Shown: positions 23,101 to 35,407 of the stretch, piece after piece
How the letters are laid out: every line of letters starts with the position of its first letter
How positions within the stretch are numbered: the first letter of the stretch is position 1
NCBI GenBank assembly: GCA_030278955.1
Contig: JAOANR010000014.1
Coordinates: 26,476,068-26,540,067, forward strand
DNA: 64,000 nucleotides
Origin: Hygrophila difformis
Lineage: Eukaryota > Streptophyta > Magnoliopsida > Lamiales > Acanthaceae
Direction of reading: 5' to 3'
Translations under genes and position numbers: made by a program
Notes under the pieces: model-generated
What the model saw: only the letters and a program-made list of their open reading frames with translations
Databases searched by the model: none
Told to the model about the DNA's origin: nothing

Positions 23101-26003
23101 TGAGGGCATGACACTCATGGCAAGTAATATGGCTGTTAGCATATCTCAATCAGCTGGTGTTCTACCATGTGAAACTGCAGCAGAACCCTGTTTAGATGCT
23201 AAGGTAAATGAGAGTCTGGTGATGGAATTGCAAAATTCGCTGGCAGAGAAATCAAGTAAATTAGACAGCGCAGAAGAGAAGATACAAGAGCTGATGGATG
23301 AGGTTTCCAATCTTGGAAGAGAGTTGGAGGTCAGTCGGAAGCTTCTGGATGAATCTCAGGTATCACTACAATATCACTCTGATCCTTTGTTTCATGCATT
23401 GGTAATTTTTTGGTCCTTATTTTATTTTATGGGTTGGTAGGGTGATGCAGCTACAGCAATATAGTGAAATTTATGTTGTTTCTTCCACGACCTTTTGGGA
23501 TAGTGAACATAATTTCTATATTATCTTAGGGTAGACATGCTGAAACCTGATTAGCTGAATGATCACCGACTCTGGAATAGACTTTCACACCAAAGTCAAT
23601 TGATTACATGTGCACTGGGCTTTTCAAAAGAACGATTATATGATATGCATGTGTTTGTGCATGCTATCATGCTGATATATATGTAATATAGTGGAGAAAT
23701 AACTAAGAATGCAATTTAAGGACAATCCCCACCCCCACCCCTTCAAAAAATTTAAAAATAATAAAAAATAAAAAAATAAAAAGGATTTCTTGTTTATAGA
23801 ATGAAAAATGCACTGATGCTGGCTGATTTTGAATCTGATTTTTGCAGTTTTCTTTATTGGTGAAATTATCTTCTACACAATTGAGCATTCTTCTATATCT
23901 TTGCAGATGAATTGTGCTCATTTAGAGAATTGCTTGCATGAGGCCAGAAAAGAAGCTCAGACCCATCTTTGTGCTGCTGATCGCAGGGCGTCAGAGTACA
24001 GCACATTGCGTGTCTCTGCAGTGAAAATGCGTGGTCTTTTTGAAAGACTGAAAGGATGTGTTTTGTCAACTGGGGCCGCTACACTCTCTGATTCTTTGCG
24101 TGCTTTAACACAGTCACTGGGCAGGTAAGAACTGCTTTCCTGTTTCCCATTTTAGGATATTTATTTAGGTGGAATCGTGGATTGCTTTCAAAATGATCCA
24201 TCATGAGTTCATGACTTCCTAAACTTTGTGAGAGGATGGCCACAATATGCTGTCTTTTTGTTATTTACTGTATTTATTACTTTGTCAAAGTTCCCTTTTG
24301 GCATGATTGGTTATTGTCTCTGCTCTGTACTGCTAGGTCAATTCTGGAAAGATTTAATGTTATACATGTTGAAACAACAGAAAACATTTAACCTCTTTAT
24401 TCAGAAATGTCTGTGCCTTCTATTTCCATTAGTTTCCCGTCATTCAGCACTGTGTTATTGAATTAAGAAAAGAGCAGAAGATAATGAGAGGATGGAGGGT
24501 GCTTCCAGTTTATGTGTTGGTATCAAGCTTTGAATGCAGATTAGGTTCCGTAAATATTCTGCTTAATTACTCTAGACTCTTCATGGAATAGGCACATGTA
24601 TTCCTTTGAAGTATGAAACCCTTCCCCCCTTTTGCTGTTTAAAACTTGTGATGTAATATGATAATTTTGCCTCCATATCATGTCATTTTAGGTGCTTGAA
24701 AAAGATTAGACCTTGAGACTGGAACATAGCCTCTGTCCGGATAGCTGTATAGATGTGGTGTGTTAGAAAAATCGTTCATTTTTTTATATAAATTTTATTT
24801 TATATATGTATATATTACTTGAGTGTGTATTGTATTCATATCGCGTGTGGTCACTTTCATGCACTTTTGATGCTATACGATTGATTGAATAATAGTATAA
24901 CTTAGTGGTGTATTGCTGCCTATTTATTTTTGAAATTTTGGAATTGTTTCCAAATTTTTAGGAATTACGTATGAAGCATGCAAATGATGCAATAGGTTCT
25001 GAACTTCATCACTATACTAATTACTGAGCAGGCGACACCCTTGTTTCCATTTGCTTTGTTTATTTACTTTGCTGCATTGTTATTGTTCCATTAAGCTTCC
25101 AATTGTCTGTGATCATACTTGGAATCTCATAATCTGGCTGGTGAATGCTCAAAATGATTTTCAAAATTCTATTGTTCCCCTCTACTCTGGTTTTCGCCTT
25201 CGGTTGTAGCTCTCGATAGTCAACAGTTCCAATTGAAGTTGACACTACATTGAATGAATTTTATTTTCAGTTCTTCCAATGAGGGCGATGACAACACTAC
25301 TGCAGAGTTTCGTGAATTTGTTCGCGCTCTTGCTGAGAAGGTTAGTGGCTTATCAAGGCAGCGTGCAGAATTGCTTGACAGATACTCAAAAACCGAAGCT
25401 GAATATGAGAAGCTAACAAAAGAGCTGGAAGAGAAGAAAGAGCTTGTCAGCACTCTCTACGTGAAGCATCAACTGGAGAAGCAGGTAATGTGTTCGATGC
25501 TAGAGCCATTTTCAGTCGTTAAAACCTGTTTTTTGTTCTCTTTTTGTAATATCCTAACAAAACCAACAATTCTGCAACAGGCGAACAAAGAGAAGATTTC
25601 TTTTGGGCGGTTAGAAGTCCACGAGATTGCTGCATTCGTGCTCAACTCTGCTGGCAATTACGAGGCCATCCACCGCAGCTGTCCCCACTATTATCTTTCC
25701 TCTGAATCGGTGGCCTTATTCACCGACCATCTTGCTAGCCGTCCAAACCACATCATAGGGCAGGTTGTACATATCGAACGAAGGACAGCAAAGTCACCTC
25801 CATCGACACCAGATCGCCGCAGTGAGAGTATCAGGGATCGTACTGTAGACAAACCGACATCCGAAAGTGGAACGAGCCGGTTGGGCTTGAATACAGGTTC
25901 AGCATCGAATTCTTACGGCCTTCCCACCGGGTGTGAATACTTCATAGTGACCATAGCCATGTTACCAGATACGACGTCTATTCATTCCACATCGCCTTCC
26001 TGA
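19125..26003 (+). CDS. ATG11: ATG11, autophagy scaffold of the ATG1-ATG13 kinase complex
   Basis: Exons 19125-20074, 21709-23359, 23907-24124, 25271-25484 and 25581-26003 join in frame to 1151 residues, close to Arabidopsis ATG11. In plants ATG11 scaffolds the ATG1-ATG13 kinase and promotes phagophore delivery to the vacuole and mitophagy. The N-terminus (about residues 10-90) reads as the ubiquitin-like region (KLVVHIAESGHSY, YLESACGIP). Residues 140-460 match the conserved DPALKALPSYERQFRYHF, SSLRPHDAVSALGPMYDSHD and GPAYRACLAEVVRRKA blocks. Residues 550-870 are coiled-coil-like. The C-terminus has the ATG11 domain (EKISFGRLEVHEIAAFVLN, YYLSSESVALF, CEYFIVTIAMLPDT). The start is the ATG before SSSASEGL; an in-frame TTG upstream is ignored. 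The 5' leader probably contains introns (donor-like site near 18218, acceptor near 18646). Intron 1 begins in a CT microsatellite. Confidence 0.96.
20076..20127 (+). repeat. (TC)26 microsatellite at the intron 1 donor of ATG11
   Basis: Twenty-six TC dinucleotides follow directly after the G of the inferred donor (exon ends at 20074; donor G20075-T20076). The GT of the splice site is therefore formed by the first T of the repeat. Confidence 0.9.
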
Positions 26004-27138
26004 TCTTGTTGCACAATGGCAGATAGATGTGATGGAAGAGACCACAAGTGTAAATAAATCTATTACTATATGGTGGTTATGCTACTGGAAGATGGGTACA
26101 TACTCTACTGTAATGAGGGTTTGAATTCATCTTTTTCTTGTATAGTGACCCTACAAACCATTGATTCAATCAATCTCTTTGTACATATGATTATTATGGG
26201 TTTCTCCTCACTCCTTATTTTGCTACTCTCATCTTTCTATTTGCCATCAATGCCTTTTTGGATGCTGGCTGGAGACATTTTAGTTTCTCTGTTTTACTGA
26301 AACATCTCATCATAACATGGTGACGTGAAAGGGATTTTTTTTTAAATAAAAAAATCGTATATATTGTGCACATTTAAAAAAGGGATTTTTCTGCATCTTG
26401 GATGCATATTTATTTTGCTGTGTTCAATCAGGTTGAGGAGTCGTACTCATTTGATATTGATATTCTTGATAATTTAAGGCAACTTGACAACAATACCGTG
26501 CATACCTAATTGAAGATTTTATTAATGTGAAGGAATAAAAATACATAGTATTTATAATAGCAGTAGAAGAAAAAAAAAAAAAAAAGAATAAAGAAATGGA
26601 GCAAAACAACCCAAAAGGGTAAAAAATAGAGTAAGTTTTCAGAGACCAAAAGAAAAAAATTATGTTAAGAAAGATCTGGTACCAAAGGCCCAAACTACAA
26701 GTTCTGGGCGTACATTTTATTCATATGAGTTTGTGATGACAAATTTAGAAATGTAATGTTTTGGATGGATTTTAGAATGTTTATTAGGGTGATGCTAGGA
26801 TATGATTTTGTGACAATACTTTCAATCCCTCCTATAATGTCACTATATACGCACCATAAACAAAATTGATTCCAAATTATCAAGATTTCCATCCTGATTA
26901 TCATAACAATTCTATCCTTAAAAATACACAAAATTAGATCAACCCAAGATCCATAGGATCATCACAAAATTGTCGATTCATTATAGGATCCGTGGAATCT
27001 TTACATGTTCGTTCATTCCAAAAATATCAGATGTAGGATTTTTTTTTGCGTTGTTCGTTTGTATTATTTTGGTTGAAGATAATGATATGGTGCTACTTTG
27101 TAAGGTTCGGAGTGGAAAGTGTAAGGTTTGCATTAGAT
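26004..27138. other. ATG11 3' flank and intergenic DNA
   Basis: The first 250 bp probably hold the ATG11 3' UTR (TGTAAATAAATC at about 26049 is a plausible polyadenylation region). The rest is AT-rich with A/T runs (for example 26560-26590) and no recognisable gene. Confidence 0.4.
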
Positions 27139-27290
27139 TTTCCGGGGATAAAAACTTAGCTTAATGATTAAATTTCCTAACTCCCAATCTAAAGGTTCGG
27201 GTCCATTCCCATCCGGCCCCTATCCCTCCCCTTTGTAATCCATGAAATCCCACAACCCATTTCCTAGTCTGTATTGGCTAGGCTGTTAAG
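27139..27290 (+). mobile_element. Possible tRNA-derived SINE (weak)
   Basis: TTAGCTTAATGATTAAA (about 27156) resembles a drifted pol III A box and GGTTCGGGTCC (27194-27204) a B box, about 35 bp apart. A CCCCTATCCCTCCCC stretch and CTTTGTAATCC follow. This arrangement is typical of plant SINE heads. It cannot fold into a proper tRNA, and no target duplication was found. Confidence 0.3.
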
Positions 27291-27301
27291 AAAAACAATT
27301 A

Positions 27302-27498
27302 CTTCCTCCGTCTTGTCTTGTTTTGTTTGCTGCATTTGGGGGGTTTGAACATTATTCACACATACAATTTGATTTAAAGTTTTATCATAATTATACAAGT
27401 TAAAATATAGTCAAGTGAGATCTTGTTAAATTCGTCTCCTCCTATAGTTTTTAAATATCGAAATTTTAGAATTTTTACTTGTACCGAATTTCAAGTTA
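27302..27498. mobile_element. Left part of a Stowaway MITE split by the MULE
   Basis: It starts CTTCCTCCGTCTTGTCTTG after TA (27300-27301) and runs through the family motif GTGAGATCTTGTTAAATTCG to TACCGAATTTCAAGTTA. The alignment with the intact copy at 43896-44155 (read in reverse) stops exactly at the MULE end and resumes at 38833. Confidence 0.8.
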
Positions 27499-27650
27499 CG
27501 GCAAATGTGACTTTAATACCCCAACAAGAAAATACTTTCACTTCAGTACCAGCATCCCATAATACTTCAGGTTTGATACCTATCCCCAAATTTACCATTT
27601 CTTTATGAAAATAAAAAACGGAAATGACTAATATGCCCCCAATTGATATT
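27499..27650 (+). repeat. MULE left terminal inverted repeat
   Basis: Reads CGGCAAATGTGACTTTAATA at the tip, then CTTTCACTTCAGTACC and ACGGAAATGACTAATATGCC. Each block has a counterpart in the inverted right end. Confidence 0.85.
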
Positions 27651-28594
27651 TGTGCCAAGAAATAGAGGTAAGGTTAGTTTTGCCAATTCCACTTTAGCTG
27701 CAGGTGGCAGGCGGAAACATCAGCTTTCAAAAAAAAATTTCCAACCCATTAATGATGAAAGGAATCCAACCCCCCCCCCCCCCCACCCCTCACTCGAGCT
27801 CACTCCATCTTCCCCACTACGCAGGCCGTCACTCGAGCGATTCCAACTCCCCACTACGCGGCGGTTGCGGAGACGACGAAGCCGGGGTATTGGGTAGGGT
27901 TGTGGGCAAGTTTTGCTTCCGTTATTACGCTCGAAGGCTGGGGTTCTCCGTTTTCATTTGTGGTTCGAAGGGTTTCCTATTTCGGAGGTTGAAGAAGGGC
28001 AAAACCCGGCGATCAACGGGAAATAGGTAAGGCAAATGGTGATTATGCCGAGTTCATCGTTCAATGGGTTATATTATTGCTGTTTTGGTTCGTTGCTTGG
28101 GCATTTTTTAGTGCGACGGTTTTGCTAATTTTTTTCTCAGAATTTATGTGGTTGTATGAGATTAAAGTTTGTAATGTTGCTCATTTATGTATGAGATTGA
28201 AGTTTGTAATGTTGCTCTTAGTTTCGCTATTTCAGACACTGATTTTGGGGTTCTTTCCGAAAGAAATTATAAGTTAGGGGCGCAGGGTTTAGTGAAGTAG
28301 TCCATTATGCGGAATCGATTTTGCTATACCCGTGTAGAGCTTACGAACACTATTGATGAGCTGATCAGTACATTTTTGTGGTGGGTCGCGTATACAGCTT
28401 TGTCCCTGTGAATAATACTATTGTATGTTTGAGACTATACCAGTTGGCCCCGAAGTTGTTTGTTCCAAATTAAGTTGAAATCTGTGCGATGTTGGGCAGG
28501 TTTGTTTAGTAGTATTGTTTACTGACGAGTCTGGTATTCAATATACTGAACATTAGTGTGAAATAATGTGCTTTGCAGCGTGACGAAAAGAAAA

Positions 28595-31500
28595 ATGCCT
28601 CCGAAAGGTAGTCGGAAAGTGAGTAAAAAAGAGGGAAGTAAAAAGGGAAGTAAACCGAGTAAACAAGATGGAAGCAGAGAGGGAAGTGAAGAGGGAAGTG
28701 AACCGAAGGGTGAAGAATGTGGCGTGCAAACGTTTACGACTAGGTGCGGCGTTTCGGTATTGCAGGAGGCGATGAGCGAGGTGGATGGCAGAATGACGGA
28801 AGCACAACTAAATGCGATTAAGTGGACACCCTTTTACCATTATGCGAAGGTGGAAGGTGCTTATTCCAGCAGGACAAGGCTGCATGCCCTTGTTGAAACT
28901 TTCAACGCGGAGAGGTTGGCATTCGTTTTGGGAAACAGGATTTCGCTGCCGTTCAAAGCATGGGAATTTTCAGTGGTGTTGGGCCTCCCACACAAGGGGA
29001 TATACGTGCACCCTGACTTTGAGCCGGCCTCGAGGTTTAAGGAGAAGTATTTTGGTAAAAGATCGGGTAATTTGAGAAGGGCCGAGTTGCTGGAGCTGCT
29101 GGCGAATCTTGCTGGAACCGAACATGATCTAGATTTTGCTCGGGCATTCGTCCTATCGGTGTTTGGTTGCATCCTCTTCCGACGTCCTCATACGCACTCC
29201 CAGAATTTCTTGTCCACCACGTGGACAACCTAAACCGACTAGGGGAGTATAGTTGGGGGAATGCGGCATATGATTTTGTTGTTGATTCAATGCTAAGATG
29301 CGTGGTGGAGAGTAAGGTCTATGTGGATGGGTGCACAGTGGGGGTCATGGTAAGTGTCAATACTTGACTGAACATTAAATACACCACTCTTGTACTGCTG
29401 ATATACTTTGACATGTCTTTATTGAGAACCATTTCTATATTGATGGGTATACGTGTTTGCGCGCAGGGCTGGTTTTATGAAAGACTCCCGCATTTGGCCA
29501 GGCCACTTTCCGAGCCAATTATCCCGCGTTTCGTGAGATGGGCTGACAAACACGCTGGCTTGGATGACTGTATTGCTGACCTGCAGACAATCAGGAAACA
29601 TGATATCCGCGAATTCCACATGATGGAGAGGGAACGGAAATTTGTGACTCCGGTTGTGGCCACACCACAGGATGATGTAATGGAAGACGACGACAGACAG
29701 TTCGATAAACTACCTCATAAGAAAAAGCGTAAGAAGCGGTATGGCAAAAAGGTACATGGATACATTCTCATTGGTAGCCAACCGGAATGCATTTGGTATC
29801 CGTAGGAGCATTTTTTATGCCTTATCTGAGATGCTATTGGTATTGATATATCGGTTGTCTTATTGCTTGATGGTACACTGATGTAGGAAGGGAGCAAGAG
29901 AGAGACCAATGAAGAGGAGAAGACAATGCAAGAGAAGGTTGAGGTAAATTATTCGTAGGATACGTTGGTGGAACTCTTTTGCATGTTTGTTTATCTCTGA
30001 TTTTTTATTATCGAGTGCGTTATGGTAATGTGGTGTTGGAGTGTTGCCTCATTGCAATTTATAGGGGACAAAGAACATGTTGACCGAGGATGAGGACAAG
30101 AATGAAGAGGTAAGCATTTACTGGCTTGGGTATCATTTTTTCTGTGAGTACTAGATTAGTATTTCTAGTTCATTGAAGTTGTATAGGAGTAAGCATATTG
30201 TGGCATTGATTTTAGCAGGATATGTCTGTTGAATCTGCGCAGGAGGAGGAGTTTAAGGACGAGGACACCGAGTCGGAGGACGAGGAGAGGGTTCAGATTG
30301 AGGATAGAACCGCCTCATCCTCCGACGAAGAGTATAGAGTCCCGTACCCAGCGAGGGCCGCCGACAATTGGGATCCGAATGTTTATTGGTCTGAGTCAGG
30401 AGTAGAATCAGGGGAGGCCGCGGATGTTGGGCCAGAAGAGGAATCAACAAAAGGTGGCAAGCGAGGCAAAGGTACGGATGTTGAAACAACTGTTGGGCCA
30501 TCTCATGATGAGGTGGCAATTGCGGTCGAGGGAATGTTATACCTCTCGAACACTATACCGTCACACTATGATCCGCTTACAATTAATACGATGTGTACAG
30601 CTGTGTAAGGGAAAAAACGCAAACCGGATTCTGACCGCAGGTCGGAGGACACACGTGTGGTGCGACAGCGTACAGACCGACAGTCAGACTTGGGGGATCC
30701 GGAAGTTGAGCCTGTTGAAAAAAGCTCAAAAACCATAAAGATGAGGCCTAAAGAATTGGTGGGAAAGAAACAGTTGGTATGTCTCACCTCGGTAGTGTTG
30801 TATTCTGTAGGTTTGTTTGTGGTGTACCAAAGCTTAACAGTTGTATCATGCAGGGTGTACGCGACAGGGAGTGTGAAATAAGGATAAAGTATGCGGGGCG
30901 AAGAGATTACAGGGGCAAGGATCTTCTATCAGAAGCAGAGAGAGAGGTGCTGGAGGAGTTCATCGACGACGTCGATGGGAGGTATGTTCATACTCTGTGG
31001 TATATTTCATGAAAGACTGTGGCATTTTTCTTCCTTCTTTGTGGTATACTGACTGATAATTCCAATAGGGGCTTTGTATGGACCCAGGGCATATACGCCG
31101 TTTTACCTACAAGCATGTTATCTCTCCTTTTCGACCAGGCTGTATGCAATGATCTAGTGGGAAGCTACATTGCACTGATTTGTAGTGATCGTTTTAAGAG
31201 AGTCGATGGTATTCCCACTAGGGTTGGGTACATCAGTGCATATACAACGGTATTGTGTTTTGACTTGTTTGGTGGTCCCATTTGGTGGATTATATAATGT
31301 TTTTAACAGCCAATAATTAGGTCCTGTCATTTGTACAAACACGCATCTTCGAAATGGAAACGGCTGTAACAAAAAAATCCATGCTGACGGAAGACGAGTA
31401 TGAGGGATGTCTTCGGGATTTGTGGCAACCGGGGAAGGAGGAATTTGAAAAGCTGAAGGCGGATGCCGAGGCTGGACTGGACTACGTATTGCTCCCGGTC

Positions 31501-32936
31501 ACATACAAATTCCCCTGGTTCCTTATTGTGCTTGACATGACACAGCACGAAGTCTTGATCTTTAATTCGTCGTGGTCGGCAAAATATGTGATGCCACAAG
31601 CGACAGTGGTAAGTATAGTAATTTCAGGTCGTCGTGTGGTGTTACTTATGTTGTGCAGTTGTACTGTGTGGATAATGTTAGGTATTATGATGCTTAGAGA
31701 ATGGTACTGGTTTTTTTCAGGCGAATTTCATGCGGTGGTATATGATGAGGAGGGTAAACATTGAATTCAACGATCGCATTGTATCGCGAAAAACGTGCAG
31801 GAAGCAGGGGAGTGCAAGTTTGGACTGCGGAGTCCATGTAATGTGGTGGGCCGAGGCCTTTGTGCGTGACACCAAGGCTTTCTGGGATACGGAGAAGGCA
31901 GCCAATATTAAATTTTATCGCGCACAGGCGGCATTGAGGTTGGTGTTGGATGCGAGGCCCGTAGATGTAAGTAGAGAATATTTCATACATGACTAAGACT
32001 ATCATATACTAATCATTTGCATAGTGGATACGTATTCTAAACTACATGAATACTGGTATTGTGCAGCATGAAATACCAGACACTGGTGTAGTGGGTGAGG
32101 TGGAGCCTGTGGTGCCGCACTCTGGACAGAGCGAAATGGAGTCGTCTGAAATGCCACAGACTGGGTTAACGGCCGAGGAGACACCTGTATTGCCGCATAA
32201 CCCGGATATAGGGTCGGAGCCGCAATCTGGACCTGTTGGGGAGGAGCAGCCACATTCTGCACCTGTGGGGGAGGAGCAGCCACATTCTGGACATGTGGGG
32301 GGAGGAGACACCTGCAGCGTTGCCCCCCGGCCAGTTGGCGAAGGAAGCATCTGTACACACGCAGACTGGCAAGGTATAATACCACTGTTCTGACGTCTAA
32401 TACCTATATTGCAATTCAGTTCATACCAATCGTTTTAGTGTTTCTTACATGATATTTATTAACTGTAGAATGGAGCAGTAGATGAGGACGCGCCATCTGA
32501 AGAAGTTCGACCTACCCATCCGGATGACGAGGTAATTGATGCAGTTCCGCTACAAATGCTTGACACAAGACACTTAGTTGTCATAGGACTGCAGGTGCCC
32601 GAAATTCATCGTGCCGCACGACATAAGCCCGCTCCTGCTGCCGTCGACCCTGCTCTGGCTGTCGTCAACCCCGCCCCTGCTGCCGTCGACCCCGCTTCTG
32701 CTGCCGTCGACCCCCCACCGGCTTCCGTTGACCCCCCTGCTGCCGCCGTGGACCCTCCTCATGCTGTCGCCGTGGACCCCCCTCCTGTTGCCGTCGACCC
32801 CCCACCGCCTGCCGTGGAGCCCCCACCTGCCGCCGTGGACCCCCATCCGGCTTCCGTCGAGCCCTCACCTGCCGCAGTCGACCCCCCTCCTGCTGATCCC
32901 TCTGCTGAAACTGATGGCGGACCGGCTATACATTGA
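28595..32936 (+). pseudogene. ULP1-like (C48 family) gene carried by the MULE, probably decayed
   Basis: Eleven exons can be traced: 28595-29349, 29467-29751, 29887-29943, 30065-30109, 30219-30776, 30854-30981, 31069-31249, 31321-31608, 31721-31966, 32067-32373 and 32482-32936. Most have GT/AG borders and compatible phases. A leader intron (about 28027-28578) precedes the ATG. The N-terminus is basic (KKGSKPSKQDGS). It is followed by a DUF1985/plant-mobile-like region (FVLGNRISLPFKAWEFSVVLGLPH, GEYSWGNAAYDF), an acidic linker, a ULP1-like core (YAVLPTSMLSLLF to SLDCGVHVMWW) and a proline-rich tail of PAAVDPPP-type repeats. Two lesions are seen: loss of one base near 29180 (CILF/PTSSY shifts frame) and TAA at 30606-30608. 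ULP1 proteins cleave SUMO; here Cys of DCG is kept, but the usual His and Asp positions read FPW and FNS. ULP1-like cargo is known in plant MULEs (KAONASHI group). Confidence 0.8.
32620..32910 (+). repeat. GC-rich minisatellite encoding PAAVDPPP-type repeats
   Basis: About a dozen variable units of 21-27 bp, of the type CCTGCTGCCGTCGACCCC, form the 3' end of the ULP1-like gene. They encode repeats such as PAAVDP and PASVDP. Confidence 0.8.
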
Positions 32937-34545
32937 GGTTGGGTTTGTGAGAAGGAATGTTGGCGACTATCCGTATTTGTGACAAACTATTATGGTTATG
33001 TACTCTGACCAGTGTTGGTGACAAACTATTTTGGTGTTTCTGACGTTGGACATTAGTATTTAGTTGGCTTGTGCGTAGTAGAGCTACAAGCTGGTAATTT
33101 GCTGATCGGATGACGTGTTGTGTATGGATGGATCTAATGTTTTAATGTGAATGGTCATGACAGTTTTTTGGGCATATAATGCCTTTTTGTTGCTACATCG
33201 TCCCGTAGAATGAATCAATGGATAAAAAGACCACACCATAACTCGTCGCGTATAATAATCCAAATGGTAGACAACATTTCTAGACCAATAGTAGACAAAT
33301 TAAGGCACTTGAAGTCTTACAACTTATTGAACAACGCGTTCAAATGTCCAAACAAGTCATTGAGTGGTGTTAGTGGTGAATAGAACATGTTGTTTATGGA
33401 ACAAACAAGTCATTGTGTGGTGTTAGTGGTGAGTAGAACATGTTGTTTATGGAACAACATTTCCAGAATCAATAGTAGACATACTACGGTAGTGGAGGTC
33501 TTAGAATGAACCAAATAATGCATTGATTGCCCAAAGAACACATACAATGCATTGATTGGCCATATAACACATACTAGCATGATACTACGGTTGGGAAGAT
33601 GCTCAGTACACACCTGGACATAGTATGGTGTAAGTGGTAGGTGAACATGAGTATCAGGCTTGCTGAATTATGGCATAAGATTGTGGTGTAATAAAATTGT
33701 ACACCGGTTGTGGTGTTTATGGAACAACCCTTCTTTGACGAAGTGAATAGAACAGAATTATACCACTTCAAGGCATAGCACGAACACCGTACCCTAACGG
33801 CTTGCCTACTAAGGAAGTATTGCTTTTCGAGCAGTATGGTGCTGGCATAGCTAACAATTGGTATCTAAATCTGATACATGTCTGGTAAGTCATTTCCCCT
33901 TAAACAAAACAGCGAGGTCCACACCAATCAATACATGCACAGAATACTACTGACTAGAAATACTGATAAGAATCTCTGCAATTATTCTGAAAAGGCAAAG
34001 GATTTTGTGTGCTATCTCCACTTTGTCCACTTCCCAAGTAAAAGTGTTGTCACCCACCACACCTCCCAACTTTTGTCAAGTAACATTTGTGAACTGGTTC
34101 AGTACACGCCAAGACAGAGTATGGTGTCGATGTTTGGTTGCATGAACAACAATACGAAAACCATCCAATACGAAAACAACAATACAAAAATCCTCCATGA
34201 ATGGTACTTCTTTTCGACGTGTATGGTATTCATGTTCCTCATTATTCGTATACATAGGTATACACATTGGTATTCCGGTCTGATACATGTCTGGCAAGTG
34301 ATTTCCACACAAATAAAGGTCACACCCCCCAAGACAAAGTAAGTAAGAATCTCTGACACAAAAGCAACATCCTGCAGTCAAATCTGTCAAATCTGCCGCA
34401 CGCTTTTTTTTGTACTTAATTGACCAAGTAAATGACCCATCTTGTCATATCCCTCACACCCTCCCATGTATTATTTAGCCAATTCCCTCCCCATATCCAC
34501 CCACACCTCCCAATATTTCTCTCTTCACCCTAAATCTTTTGTGCA
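32937..34545. other. Non-coding interior of the MULE
   Basis: No gene is seen. A 53-bp tandem duplication lies at 33354-33459 (AAGTCATTGAGTGGTGTTAG and AAGTCATTGTGTGGTGTTAG), and related phrases (GGAACAACATTTC, AATAGTAGACA) recur at 33270-33480 and 33715. The region separates the two plus-strand genes. Confidence 0.6.
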
Positions 34546-35021
34546 ATGGAGACCAGCGGCTCGAGTTCGCAAAACACCGCGGGGAGAGTAGCGGCGGACC
34601 AACGCATGCTAGATACCATGGATTTACGATTTCCGCGTGGCGTACGGTGCGAATGCGGTCACAGGGCTGAGATTCAAGTAACCGATTCACCGCGTAACGG
34701 GAATGAGGGGAGGTTGTACTACTCTTGTCTGCGCCACGACAGACGGGTATTTGTTGGTTGGGTAACACCAATCTGTGCCATTTCGTACCTATTGTGCAGC
34801 CACCAAATCCCACACAAGAAGACATGCAAACGGAGTCCGTAGGATTGCCGCCCGAAGGAAGCTCACATTCAGGTGGAGGTGTGCCTTCAACCACCGACTC
34901 CGAAATGGAAGAAATGCGCCCGATGCACGCCCCCAATGAAGGTGGGGGTGGGGAATTGAATTGGACAATTTGTTTTTTCATGATTCTATTTGCATGGCTT
35001 ATTCATGTAATGTCCAAATGA
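34546..35021 (+). CDS. GRF-type zinc-finger protein with C-terminal membrane segment, carried by the MULE
   Basis: ATG 34546 opens a frame with a GRF zinc finger: CECGHRAEIQVTDSPRN (first Cys pair) and GRLYYSCLRHDRRVFVGW. GRF fingers bind nucleic acid and carry the GR..F..C...FVGW signature seen here. After FVGW a GT (34762) and an AG (34799) would remove 38 bases and join in frame to PPNPTQEDMQTES. The join gives a short acidic linker and a hydrophobic C-terminal segment (TICFFMILFAWLIHVM), about 145 residues in all. Thirty-eight bases is very short for a plant intron. Either the intron was deleted internally or the join is a frameshift scar; without it the frame closes at 34842. Small GRF proteins with one membrane segment are common and uncharacterised in plants. 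It lies on the same strand as the ULP1-like gene and convergent with the transposase. Confidence 0.65.
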
Positions 35022-35407
35022 AAGTGGAATTGTTGGCACAGTCATTCCATATCATATTATAAACGCTCGAGAATCATGCACCCTAAGCTAATCATGCACC
35101 GTAAGAATAGTACACCCTGAGCTACTTGTGTTGTATGCATAAAAAGGAACTGTGGTATAATATCATAACATAAAGTTTCAATCGTTTATCGATTACATGG
35201 TATCAGATATTGAAACCACCCGAGGAGAGTTTCGAATACTGAAACCATATCAAAAAATTACACACTTTCAGTCCTTTCTTTTGGCTGAGCCATGTGTACC
35301 AGTTTGGTATACCAAAAACATCAAAAGATGGCAAAAACTATACCACTGCAGACATTAACAAAACACCAACCTGCACCAAAATGTTATGTTCAGCTGAAAT
35401 ACAGGGA

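Noticed and set aside
27180..27260. Possible tRNA gene around GGTTCGGGTCC
   Set aside because: The A-box is too drifted and the acceptor and anticodon stems do not pair; kept only as a weak SINE candidate.
32574..32868. Long open frames on both strands over the proline-rich minisatellite
   Set aside because: Shadow frames of the GC-rich repeat that encodes the ULP1-like tail.
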